The notes below the pieces were generated by a model that had not been told where the DNA came from, searched no databases, and saw only the letters and a program-made list of their open reading frames with translations. 64,000 bases of DNA from Varroa destructor (lineage: Eukaryota > Arthropoda > Arachnida > Mesostigmata > Varroidae), in the NCBI RefSeq assembly GCF_002443255.2, contig NW_019211454.1:38063719-38127718 (forward strand), in the 5' to 3' direction. Shown here piece by piece: positions 1-12,005 of the stretch. The position numbers and the translations under genes are program-made. Within the stretch, counting starts at the first letter, position 1. Each line of letters begins with the position of its first letter.

Positions 1-116
1 GTTTTTTTTTAGGGTACTATTTTAATGTGTATGCATATGGGTGTTATCCTATCCCGAAACATTTTCTAGTACTTCGTGTGAATGCTCCAGCTGCACAAAT
101 TGCCTCTGTGGTCTAC

Positions 117-2528
117 CTGTTTCAATCGAAAGACGCCTCATCGCTGGGAACTCGTACGATCCTGATGTATCGATTATGTCCAGAGTAATCGAAGCACCTA
201 GAAACGATAATAAATAGCAATTGTCTAACATTGCCTTTATGGCCCATATCATACAGTGGCGTGAATTAAGAAGTCCAAGAAATCATTAAAAAGCCCCGAT
301 ACGCATCGAATCTCCTAGAATAACAGTATAGCAGGTGCGCCGACGCATGTATTACTATGCAAACGATTTCCTATGTCTATTCTGTACTGTGTTCAGATGC
401 ATACAACATACGGTTGAGTGGTAAATGTAAGCGCTGGGCATGTGCCGAACGTAAAAAAGGTAACTTAATTTAAAGTTTAGCAGACATTTTGTTTCGAGTA
501 AAGGACACTAACGGCACACATCGGATCGACACTAGTAGCTAATTGAAGTTTTAAAATCGTTTTACTAGTGAAGCTGCATCATATAACGTATGAAGGGAAC
601 GGTTAACTTAATTAGGATACTATTATTTTGGCGCTCTCATAGTTGCTTCAGCCCGTTTCGTAATGTAAATATCTCTCGTACCACTTCTATACCCATTGGT
701 AGGGTAATAGCTTTTTTCTTTGTATGCTTTACATATATGTGCGCTTATCCGACCGAGGTACGCCAGTTGCTCTATGTTCACCTATTGCGCTAAAGAGCTA
801 TGCATGCTTTCAATAGTTTCACAATTCGTCTTCATGCTATCATACTCGTCCGGGCTCTATGTAACAAGGTCGAAGAAGAGATATATTTTGCCTATTTAAT
901 CGATGCAATCGTCCATGTTCTGCAAGAACAACTTTAATGGCCTAAAGCTTAATTTTCTCTAGTTGAGATTTTCCGTCTAGCTAACATCAAGTGGATTGTA
1001 TGCAACGTTTTCGACGTCGCGAGCACAGCTTGCATTATATAAGCCGCCGAACATAACAAATGATCATCGAAGCCTGTTCGGCCTGGCAAGCACACGAGCT
1101 GTGCCTAATTGTTGCTCAAAATAGTGCATATTTCAAATGAGATCGATTTATGTCGCCATAACACTTCAATGGTAAACACAAATTAGAGCTTATGGCTATA
1201 ATTAGCACTTTTAGCATTTATTAAAATCTAACCGTATAAGTTTCTTAGGAGATTACATTTTCGTATATTTTATACGCTGGCGATAGACAACATAGAGAAA
1301 GGCACATCCAATAGCTTTCAGTATGTTATAATAAATGAAGGCATGAAAAAACAGGAAGCATTTGAGGAGAGTCATACCGATGTGTTCCCATTCCCTGCTC
1401 AGATCGAACAGCCACGCGTTGGCCGCCATTTATTCTTTCTATGCAAAATATTGTACTCTTCTCGAAATACTGACTTGACGATGCGTAAGGACATAGGAGC
1501 ATGCTCAGATGCGCTTTACGAGAACGAAGCGGAACACAACGATTAGTCTTTTGGTTACCTGTTCAGAACGCCTCGTTATGGGAAAAGACATTAATTTCCG
1601 TAAAAAAATTAGTGAAATGGCACTAAAACTTTCCTCTCATGGGAAGACCTTTCGTTGATTCTAATTTGCGAGTTGGGACATAGAGGGAAGACGTTCCATA
1701 ACAAAGCAGACAGAAACTATTCTATTATAGGAAAGCAGAGAAACTGATCGGCACTTGTTTTTGTCTAGCAATGCCGCTCGTAAAATGTTTGTAAAAACAT
1801 AAACTATCAAGTCAATGTAAAGGCATACAGATTTCGCTACAGATTGCTTCTAAAGTTGTTTACCGTATAAAAAAATCCTCCACTCTGCATAAATCGAATC
1901 ACATTGATCATTCGCATATACTGTTGATCCTCGTTGTCGTTCGTTATTTTCGAGTTATAATAAGGGCAACCAAAATGGCCGTAATTCCATTTCGCCGTAG
2001 ATCTAATTTTAGCCGGGCAATAATACATCTGGTCTAATAACATTAGCACCCATCTGGGCACTTATGATACAGAAGTTAGCTTCGTGCAGCTTCGACTTAC
2101 TTTATCATAATTTGACACAATATAACAAGAGTATAATTCTATCGATATGGCGGCATTCAGGGATTTCTCTTAGACAGGTAGGAAAGGCATGCTTGCAGAC
2201 GGACGCAAGTAAAACCTTGTACTCGAACCACTTCGAACGAAAGCGGACTATCGTTCAAACACGATACATCTGACAAACTACGCGACGGTCTAACCAGAAA
2301 ACACACTAGCACATACTTACCATTAAAATCAAACTCTCCAGAGTGGAACTCTTCTACAGTAGGCACATATTTTTGAGGGTAACGATTATAGAGAAACTGT
2401 TGAATTATGGCCGATTTGCCAACCCGTGAAGCGCCCATCACGATCAGTTTGTAGTGATCTTTGACACATGGTCCCGACGAGGACGCCTCCGTAATCGTCG
2501 ACAGTATACTATCGGCCCGAACCGGCAT
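117..2528 (-). CDS. Ras-like small GTPase, Dexras/Rhes-type, 5' coding exons (partial)
   Basis: Two minus-strand exons join in frame. Exon 1 is 2321-2528: the ATG at 2528 lies 4 nt after a strong acceptor (CCATTCCAG), and the donor is AATG|GTAAGT. Exon 2 is 117-197, with acceptor TTTCTAG and donor ACAG|GTAGAC. The joined protein has an about 20-residue N-terminal extension, then a complete P-loop (GASRVGKS), switch I (YVPTVEEF, with the conserved Thr) and the G3 motif as DTSG, followed by FPAMRRLSI. DTSG plus FPAMRRLSI is the signature of the Dexras/RASD branch. In place of the Ras catalytic Gln61 the residue is Ser, so low intrinsic GTP hydrolysis is inferred. G4, G5 and any CAAX box lie beyond the left edge. 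The 5' UTR must be in an upstream exon because the start codon sits directly behind the acceptor. Family assignment is confident; the exact subfamily is less so. Confidence 0.85.
198..2320 (-). other. intron of the Ras-like gene
   Basis: AT-rich sequence between the two Ras exons. ORFs of 60-75 codons occur on both strands but have no domain and no paired splice sites. Nothing else was recognised. Confidence 0.6.
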
Positions 2529-3450
2529 CTTTCTGGAATGGTTTAGAAAGTAGTGAAGACATGGCCGATCGGCATCATACACGTATGTCGAAACGTGGTG
2601 AAACTATGGTGAAAGGAAACGCAGTAAGTCGATTCGAGTTCGAAGCAAAAGCTAAAAAATATTAAATCAGTTCTGTATTCCGCTGTTCTGGCGGAACCTT
2701 TTCTTTGGAGTGGAACATGAGCGACGAGTTTATTGATGCCTGCTTCCTGGTACGAAATTATCTGACCAATAAGTGCCACTAAACTATCTACTTGATACGC
2801 GTCCTGCAACTAAGCGAAGTCGTTAGGCATTCCATCATACAGCTGACTTCCAGCACGAATCGAAGTCTACCTATGCCCTAGATGGGGCACGTTGGGGTAT
2901 AGGCTCAGCTCAGCATCGCCTAAGGTTCTATGAAGGCATTACTGCAACTTCTCAAATGCTGAAAACCGTCATTACAGAAATGGCATTAGACACTACAAGT
3001 TCGGACCATCGTGGGGCAAACAGAGGTTATTCTGTCATTACCGCGAATTGAAACCTGTCTTTACTCTCGCACAGCTGTTGAGTTCTTCATCATTTCAATA
3101 TAAGTACTAGATTATAATGCATTTGATAACTTTAAAGCACAACTGAAACCATACAAAATGCCAAGAAGGTCGCGGAACGAACGATACTACCGACAAAAGG
3201 AGTCTTGAGCGACAAGGTTTTGCAACACAGATAAATTTTTACTCGGATTAGATCCTCTATTTTGTTTTTGATATTGCGCTTTGTCTTGATGACAAAATGA
3301 CGTATCTCGCGGTGATGCGTCCTCAAAGTATGATTGTGCTTTCATCGTTTTCCCTCGCTTTTTTTTTTATATATTCATCTTGCCTTTTCGTCTATTTCAG
3401 TGGTTTTAGCCCTTTCGCGTCGAAACTACGAGTGCGAGAGAAGCTATATA

Positions 3451-3470
3451 GACTGACTGACTGACTGACT
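3451..3470. repeat. (GACT)5 microsatellite
   Basis: Five perfect tandem copies of GACT. Confidence 0.95.
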
Positions 3471-4474
3471 GCTAATGGCTAGTGAACGCGGCAGAAGTAC
3501 GAATTGACAAGAAGTGTTCAGCTGCAATAGTAGCGAGACGAAATGATTACAGCTGAGCGGACTTCACTAACTTAGTCGTTGTATTTTGAATCGTTTGCGC
3601 ACGGCAAACGGGTCTGGCTCGTTTGACCTTTTTGTTGTCTATACTGCCTAACTAGACAGCCGGACAAAGGGCGGTGGGAGCACCTACACCTTTAATGCTT
3701 GTACAACTGGCTATGGGACTCTTCGTGTCCTTTTCAGTGAGTCTGGCCATATTTTGGAACAGTCGGCCTCGAGGCAGTGTCGGATGCCAATGTCAATCTG
3801 GAAGAAAAAAAAAAAAAAACACTGTTCGCCACACACTGGTGCACAGAGCTTTATTTAATTACTTAAAAGGTTATTTTCATATACGAAATTAATTTCATTA
3901 AATTGAACGCGTTTACCGGCTATGTTACGGGAAGATATGCGTAACTGGGCGCTGGGGTGTTAGTCATTTTGGGGCTATCACCCTTATAAAGATAATAGTA
4001 TACTAGTAATACCCTGAAAAAGCTCATTACTATTATCTGTGAGAAGTATTAAAGTGTTTATTCGTGCGAACTAGACTGTCTTTAGTAAATCGATGATAAA
4101 ACTTTGGAATTTCAATTGGTAACAATTCTAGGAAGTGGCTGCAAGAATAATTTCGAAAATGAAATAAGGATTTTGAGGTTCCCCCTATTGCCAGATACGT
4201 AGAACCATATCAGAGCCAAAAAAAAAAAGCTACTTTCAGTATATAGACTAGCTAGAAATCAGCGATGCCACTTTTTAAAATGATTATATTTTGGCTATTA
4301 CGATTAGTATAGTTGGCGCCGCACATATCCAAATTGACTGCCAGTTCAACTTTTAACGAGTACCACTCTCAAAATAGATCCAATGTTTACAGATAAAGCA
4401 CCATCGTCTCGTACATTTTTCTATGACTTCTGTGATCTGTTAACGCCACTCCACTATAGTCCATGTCACTACAA

Positions 4475-4498
4475 GGAAGGAAGGAAGGAAGGAAGGAA
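4475..4498. repeat. (GGAA)6 microsatellite
   Basis: Six tandem tetranucleotide units of GGAA type. Confidence 0.95.
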
Positions 4499-7400
4499 AC
4501 CATCGACGGCAAAAACAAATCTTCCAGCCATTATTTAAACTTTCCCATATTTAACGCATCCTTTGATTATTTTTTTTGTTTAATCATTTTAGTTTGAGAA
4601 ACTTCTTGGGATTAACCGGTAAATAATGCCTAAGGCTATTTGAAAGACACTCTTTACAAAAGCATATTGACTTTCTGCGGAACAAGCAAGAAATCACAGA
4701 CCTGGAAAATACAGGTCACCGCACGAAATTAAATTTTGCAAGTTCCATTGCAAAGACAATTCAACGCCTCTCATCAAATTTAAGCTCTATTCTTGAAGAC
4801 TGGATGTCTTCCTTAAAAAAATATTAAACAAATGTATTAAGAAAAAAAAAATATATATATGCATGTATATATTATTCTGTGCCATTTGTAAAGCTGATGC
4901 TTTGTTCAATAAAGACGTGTGATAGAAAAACGTTTATGCAGTGAGGATAAGCAATGTTAGGTCAAACAAGCAAGTAAATGTTCAAGAGTACGATTCCGAA
5001 ATAGCCTTGGATTATCATAGCATTTAGTTCAACAAGTTATCGTAATTAAAGATTGCCATAAAAAATCATAATAAAGAAATATATAGCTTGTCTGGGGAAA
5101 GTGGTGCCGCCCTTGTTCTGAAAAAAACACTGTGTATATATTGCGTAGATTTCGCGATGGTATCTGAAGCTTTGGCAGCAATTGACCGGTGTTCCGTGCG
5201 TATTACACATTTCTATAATTATCGTGTATCATATGCATACGCAGCTATTTCTTTTATGTTTACGAGTGGCAGTAAAAGCGATATTACAGTTTCATTGAAT
5301 GAAAACCATTCGAAATTGATAACGAGACGAAGATCTAAGACTTATAGAGAAATAAGGACACAGTGTGTGAGAGAGACAATAGAATCTCAGTAATAGAGCG
5401 AAAAAGCACATATATGCATAGCTGTGCATCTATGTGCGTAACTTTTTAATGGACATACGGTAGCGTGCTCCTCCCATGTTCCTTTTGCCTACGCCGTTGT
5501 TGTCCTAATGTCTCGAGTCATTTTTGGGTCTCTCATCATGTCTTAAGCAGACGAATTGGAGTAATTATATTTTCTTACTTGACGACATAATAGCCATAAG
5601 CAATAGGTTGCGCCAGGTGTTATATACAGGCCTGACGCCACATTCGTTCTCCTAAATACTTTCTTTCTAATTAACCAGGAATAAAAGCTAGCCAAACCAC
5701 GAATTAGATGTAACGTAACAGATCGACCAAGTATAGCTGCTTAGGGCACTGTCCTATTTAACCTTTCGGGTATGTGTTGGATATTAGTGGCCTAAGGGGT
5801 AATAGCACGTATCGTATTAGGTAAATGTCAGACCATCTTTCAACCTCACTATTTCAATCGTCATGATATTAATAATCTAAGGCATTTGAATAAAAAATAC
5901 TGATAAACCAGCTTTCAGTTCAGCCGTAAGTCTATTTTCGTTCCAAACTGTAAACCTATTTTTGCTGACTCCAGACTGACCCCACTGTAGAATGTGTTTA
6001 GCCAGTGTCCGCTAAGCGGTTTAATGCTATAGAAGCACTAGTAGAGTTTTTCGGTGAAACTTCGCGCTAATGCGTTTTCAATATTCGTGTAAATTTGGTT
6101 TGACCCAACGGTGAGCTCTACAGCGATGACCAACACATTCTGAAAAATAATGTTAAAGAAAACGTGTAAATAACAGTGACAACAGTATCTTTTTTTTCAA
6201 TCAATACGTGAAGTCATTATCAATTGAGCAGAGATGTCTCTGAAGTGTGCTCTCTATGTAAAGATGCAAATACTTTAACACGTATACAGAGTATTCAATT
6301 CGATCTCTGGTCGAATGATTGTATTCATGGAGATCTAACCGTTTCGAGAAATTTGTGCTCCAAATATTGGCTTAATTTTACGTAATGCGCGAAAGCCGTC
6401 TGTGGTATTACCATCGCAGGTGTTCTCAGACAAAGATTTTCTCAGACAGATTCAGACAAAGCTGGCAGTCGCAGCTTGATCTAACCGATAGGGATCCTAG
6501 GGAAAAAAAATAGGTTAATAATAGTGACAAAATTTCTTGCATTGAAGATGTTGACGTAAGGCCAAATGGCATTCCTTTTAGCCTAAAAAACGGGAGAGCA
6601 AAGAATACAAGAAGGAATCGACCTGCCTCGCCTCATGAAAGCGAAATAAAGTCCTCTTTATTCTAAATAAATTATATATAATATGAAATTGTGATTCTAC
6701 GATACCACAGCAGGATGCGTTTCAATGCAGGTAAAATTTCTGGAACGGTTTGTGATTAAAGCAGTATTAAACAACTATTTCAATATCATTATCGGTAATA
6801 GTTATGCTAAGCTGCTTAGAAAGAGTACGAAGTCTTTACTTTTGCTGCCCCATGAGAACTTGCCAAAACAGCTTATTGTCAAGACTGCGAGTTGAATTGT
6901 TCATAATTCACAAAACACGGATGGTGTCGCACGTGATCCCTTGCTGCCATTTCAGAATACGCCTTCCTACTACAAGTTGTAGGCTTCTTGTAGCAACTAC
7001 ATTTTTTTAAATGCAAAGGTACGGACAAACAGTATCTGTCGAGTTTTTACTCAGGCCGTTCACTAACGTGACTTGTACAGAAACTATGTAGGTCCCAAAA
7101 TACCATCGTTGACTCACACGGTAAGGCTTTATGATTCAAACTCACTCGTTTACTTGTTCAGGGGAGTCGAATGTGACGCGTGAAATACGTAAAATGTACT
7201 GAAGAACGCACGCTGCGGTTTTTTTTTGCTGGTAAATCCGAAAAACAGAACTGAATGAGGAGTTGGACAAATGCACCTCCTTTCCGGGGGCAAGCAAAGT
7301 AGAAACATACTGTTTTCTTTCGAAAAAAAAAAAAAGAAAACTTGAAGAATAGATAATAAACTGGGTTTGCTTACGGCTGCCCTGCACGTTCCCGATAGGG

Positions 7401-9178
7401 ACGTGTCATTATCCTTTTTTATTTTCGATGCTTTAGTTATTTATACAGATCCTGGAACTATATAAGTTACTCCGATGCATAGATATCGAAATGAGGCAGA
7501 GTTCTTCTATCAAGCAACTCGGTACGGCGGGTCACGACAGGAAATTTTTGACGGATTGTACGCTTTTCCGTACGAGTCACGTGCACATGGTGACTTCTGA
7601 AGAAAATGAATGCCACATTTGACTCGTTGTAGAAAAATCCAGTCTGTAGACCATTCACCTGTATTTATATTAACCATTGTTGCCTTATGGCCACTCCTCA
7701 ATCGTGAACTCAGAGTAAGTATCATATCATTGGGACAGATGGTAGGACGCATAAAAAATTCTGACATTTCAGGTAAGCTGTGCTTTCACTCAGTTGACGC
7801 ACCCATTCTAAATGCTCGTGTAGGCATGAACGAGTGTGTCGAGTTTTTCAACGCCAAGTCAGTTCACTACACAGAAAAACAGTTTTCTATTGCGTAGCTG
7901 TTAGCTCATTGAAGATTTCGTTTATTGAAGAGCATGCGTCATACCTTTACTATACATATAGGTAAAACAAAGGGCGCAATTGGATAATATTAACGTGTCC
8001 TTGACTGATAATTGGGCACGCTTGCGAAAAAATATATAAATGTCTCCATAAGCTGTTTATAGACGTGGCTAGGTAAGCATATAGGGGCTAGTCGTGTTAA
8101 ATTTTGACAGCGGCGAAATCAGGTCGCACCTGACTGGTCCACTATATTTCGCCCCAACGTAAACCTGACAAGTGGTCCCAGTTTTTGTAGTTTGCTAATA
8201 TTATTATTAGCCTATGATCAGCCCTGAGATGTTTGTCTAGCGGTGCCTACTGCTCTGAGTAGTAATTTAACGAATGTTTATATTCGATTACAGCGAACGT
8301 TACTATAGGGTACAGTTATAGGGGACAAAATCGCTGTTTCTGTAATACGCTGGAGCACAAATCCAAGGCGATTGTATCAAAGCCTATAGACGTTTCATAT
8401 GTTAACAATATTTTAGAACAATATGGAGATCTTATACCTTGTTGTTGTGTCTGTGTCTAATACTTCTCCGCTAAACCATCCTAGGTGTATGTATATAAAA
8501 GCTTGCTTAAGGACGGCCTATAAAATACGCTTTTGCTAGTTGAATAGGACACAAGAATAATCGACATAGCTCAAGAAAAGACAATGTGTACGAAAGTGTA
8601 ACATGAATCGTCGCCAGGACTCATGCTATCGGTTTTGGCGGTTTTATGATGCCACAATGTAGAGTCCTCATGAACTAGACTTACTTCCTGGGATATATAT
8701 GTGTGTATACAAATTCTACCGTAATACGGTAAACTATCAGGCTGGCTTCTGATATTGTTGTCTAGATTTTTCGCCAAAAAGTTAATAAAAGGATTAGCTA
8801 GGAAAAAAAATGTAGAATAAGTTATTGAAACAGAAAACATCAAATTTTAGGGTTGGCATCTAGAGCCGACGATCGCATGAAGTTATTGTGTATCCGAAAC
8901 AGATAATTACATTGTCGAGCAACTTTGAAATACTGAAAGGAAAAAAGCGTAGATCATTTAATATTACTTCAACTTGGAGAATACGATAGCCGGTGCACTG
9001 TATATAATCTCCCTATGACGGATATCGTTTTTTAGTCTACTCACTGAAAACATAGCATTTAGGTGTCTTTAAACGATCTGTAATACGCACCCACCTGTGG
9101 GTACCGTAGAAATGAAAATCGATCAGCGGACTCCTGGTTAGTAAGCTTATCAGCTTGTGGTCGCTATAAATTATTTGT

Positions 9179-9216
9179 ACACTCCATAGATATCTAATGA
9201 AATATCTATGGAGTGT
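9179..9216. repeat. perfect 15-bp inverted repeat (hairpin)
   Basis: Arms 9179-9193 and 9202-9216 are exact reverse complements (ACACTCCATAGATAT) around an 8-nt loop. No transposase or terminator context is visible; the function is unknown. Confidence 0.85.
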
Positions 9217-9403
9217 AGGGGGAATTTCTAAACTTCGTTCTACGTATGTGATACTGCTTTTAGTACCTTATGTTCCAAAAATCGGCATTTTCGTCCACAA
9301 TTGAGGTAATTAAGAGTAAATGACTTGGCGCAGTCCTCTTCATACACTTAAAATGGTGGTATATTTTAAACTGAAATTATCTACAATCAATGACAGGACT
9401 TAC

Positions 9404-10140
9404 CGAAATATCGCTGGCAAACTAGCCTTTCTTGGCGCCGCAGCACCGGCTTCGGTTTGCGAGGAAATGTTCAGTTCGACGGCTGTACGCCGCCGTTCTA
9501 ACGCCCCACTCTTATGCACTTCGACAGATGGCTGGGTCTCGCCTCGAGACTGAGCTCGAGTCGAGTCCACCACGGTGAAGGCACACAGTAACAGAACCGC
9601 TTCGTTTTTGTTGAGTCCTATTTTTCCGATTGTTCGTGCTATACACAGTATTACTGTTCGTTTCTTGTTTTTTTGTTGCAATTTCCAACTCACGACCACT
9701 TTAGCACTTGGCACACAGCGTCATCGCACTCGTCGTTACCCTGCGAAATCCTGCTTGGCTTTTGTCAGCTACTATACGCTGCGGAGCCGCAAGTTGACGC
9801 TTCGCTCCCAGAAATCTAACACTGTCCTATCTATGGGCCCTTGAGTTTCAACGTCGTTTTTGTCCAATCGCGCTGTCGGCGTCGAGGCTAACTGAAGCTG
9901 TGTTTGTTAGGCGTCAACTGTCCCAATGTGGTACGCTTATTTAAGCACTATTCCTCAACCCGTTGGGAGAGGGCTACCGGGAATGGGCAAAAGGGACTGT
10001 GTGTGCGCGTGTGTTTCGGTCATGGGAACACGTGTGGAGAGGGCGACCTTGGGAGTGAGAGAAGAACCTCGGCGGCCTTGACTTTTGCGTCGCGGAGTTA
10101 TTCTTTCACTGCTGGAATCAGTGTCATCGTCCCATAACCT
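9404..10140 (-). promoter_or_regulatory. GC-rich block with a strong minus-strand donor, possible promoter and non-coding first exon
   Basis: This stretch is clearly richer in C and G, and in CpG, than its surroundings. It ends on the minus strand with an excellent donor (ATTTCG|GTAAGTCC, last exon base 9404). The minus-strand frame is open for about 100 codons before the donor but has no ATG, as expected of a 5' UTR exon. The next plausible coding exon downstream on this strand that starts with an acceptor plus ATG is the Ras exon at 2528. Linking the two is inference. Confidence 0.35.
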
Positions 10141-10308
10141 ACCACTTTATCATTCGGCTAGCAGATCGTTCGAATTTCCGCGACTTCCCGTTAGAGAGAG
10201 CACCGACTAGGTCAACGAAGACCCACCCATCGACCGACCGTTTACGTGTGATATGTTTTTTGAACATTTCAGAATGTGATACGTTAACATCAGTGTCGTT
10301 CTCCTCTG

Positions 10309-10491
10309 ATGGATTATCCTCATAGTAACAATAAGTGGCGCTCCTATTGGTTTGAAGATATGTGGGAATCTACACGCTTTCTCAGCCTTTTTGAAGTCTT
10401 AGTAGAGTTATTCATGGAAATAACATACAAACTAGATTCTGTAGAACAGTTAGTGGTATCTTCCAATAGTACATTTCGATACTTGATTTAA
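10309..10491 (+). CDS. small ORF, 60 codons, unknown
   Basis: An ATG-initiated plus-strand ORF encodes an acidic, aromatic-rich peptide beginning MDYPHSNNKW with an amphipathic central stretch. It is downstream of the GC-rich block. There is no known domain and no supporting splice signals, so it may be chance. Confidence 0.12.
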   Translation: MDYPHSNNKWRSYWFEDMWESTRFLSLFEVLVELFMEITYKLDSVEQLVVSSNSTFRYLI

Positions 10492-10798
10492 CGCCTATGA
10501 GGGTTCCACATAAACGAAATGAGCACCTTAGATATTCAGGAAATGGCAGACGGCCTGTCATTTTACACGTTTGTTATTTGTTGGATTTTCAGAAACTGGT
10601 GATGCCGTGGTCTGGTGTAATGCAACTGCAAAGCTAAAAGCTCGCATGGATAAATCCGATTTCAAGCGAGCGAATTCAAATTTTTCTAAGTTTTTGAGTA
10701 TCTTGCTCTACCTAGTTAGCCATGCGATTAAGTAGCTTCCTATTCAATTGCTGATATGATAGGTTGGATATGGGACTAAAACTATGCTTGAGGGTTTT

Positions 10799-11114
10799 CT
10801 AGGCCTTGGCTGATCTGCTGCTGGTTCCCTCTAATATCTGTGAAATAGTTAATGTGTTTCTATTCAGAAATTTGCATAAAATATAATAGGAAAATATCGA
10901 GTTTTCGATGATGTAATGGCTAAAACGAGTGTCAGCTAAGGGTGCGACGAACATATCACTCACTCGATGTAAATGCTTGCCAGAGTTTAATACTTGAAGT
11001 AAAGTTCCAACCTTTTCCGTGTGGGTAGTTTTTTTCTGGGCTTGAGCACGCACCTGACCAAGAAACGCATAGAAGTCTGGAGTACGCAGAAAAGCGGGAT
11101 CCGTGGTCGAGCTG
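10799..11114 (-). CDS. possible 3' exon of the Spatzle-like gene
   Basis: The minus-strand frame is open from about 11178 to a TAG at 10799. Reading from an acceptor at 11115-11116 (TTACCCAG) takes 1 nt and so fits the phase-2 end of the cystine-knot exon at 12006. The exon may stop at 11054, where CAG|GTGCGT is a plausible donor and codon usage worsens afterwards, or it may run to the stop. The first 20 codons (SSTTDPAFLRTPDFYAFLGQ) read like protein but match no domain I recognise. If it belongs to the ligand gene, that protein has an unusual C-terminal tail after the knot. Confidence 0.35.
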
Positions 11115-12005
11115 CTGGGTAATCCAACATCATATTCAGGTAGTATTACTAAGCTGTCATGTTTAATAATATTTTTGCCTTAGATAACGAACATTGTACG
11201 GCACTTATGAGCTCAGAAGGCTCAATTTGACTGTATATATTTGGCGATAATATGGAACAATGAAGGTATTGGTATTATAAATAATTTAGTTGTATACTTA
11301 ACATCAGCGCCTCTTAGATAAGGTCACGTTTCTCTACTTATATCTGGACCGGCGGCTACCTGCGCGTGACGAAATCATGTGTGTCTCTCTAACGGTTGCC
11401 CAAGTTTTCTTATTATGTTCATATAGAACCCACAATGCGTAAAAATGGATGACTTTTGCCAAAGAGTGGGAGGGCATTAATAATGGCTCTAAAGTTCTGA
11501 GTCACTGATACTGACGCATGGGCTAGCTACCGGGAGATACCGGAATCTCATCACCGCCCAAAATCTTCCAACACACAGTCGATTTCTGGAAGCGCTCGCT
11601 CCGTCAGCTACTTTTTGACGTATGGAATAAAACGAAGAAGTTTTGAGATCGTTTGACTGCGAACGACCATGAGGAACCCTATCTCTTCTATTTCACTAGC
11701 TGATAATAACACCGGAACAGCAAAAAGTACACCTTGAAAAGCCAAGCTTAGCGAAACATATATGCATGTGTAATATATAGAGGGAAAAGTCTTAATAAAC
11801 TTCTAAGAAAAAACTTATGTATTAAACGAGTATAGACGTTAATCCATGTTTTTATTCTTTTAATAGTAGAAAGAACCATCTTCATAGAACACGTCAATCT
11901 ATGCACACAGTGTTGATGTGATGAAGGTCGTCTACGATGAAGCTACTTAGGATAAAGCCTAGGATAACGCCCCAGAGAGTGTCCATCGGTAGGCGGGAGA
12001 CTCAC

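Larger units (their letters stand above)
2533..9178. other. non-coding tract, probably 5' intron or flank of the Ras-like gene
   Basis: No convincing exon was found. It contains a (GACT)5 run at 3451-3470 and a (GGAA)6 run at 4475-4498. ORFs around 7.5-7.9 kb overlap on both strands with no consistent reading. Confidence 0.4.

Noticed and set aside
2157..2582. 141-codon ORF as a complete protein
   Set aside because: Its start codon is GTG within the upstream intron and its C-terminal half is intron sequence after the GTAAGT donor; only 2321-2528 is coding.
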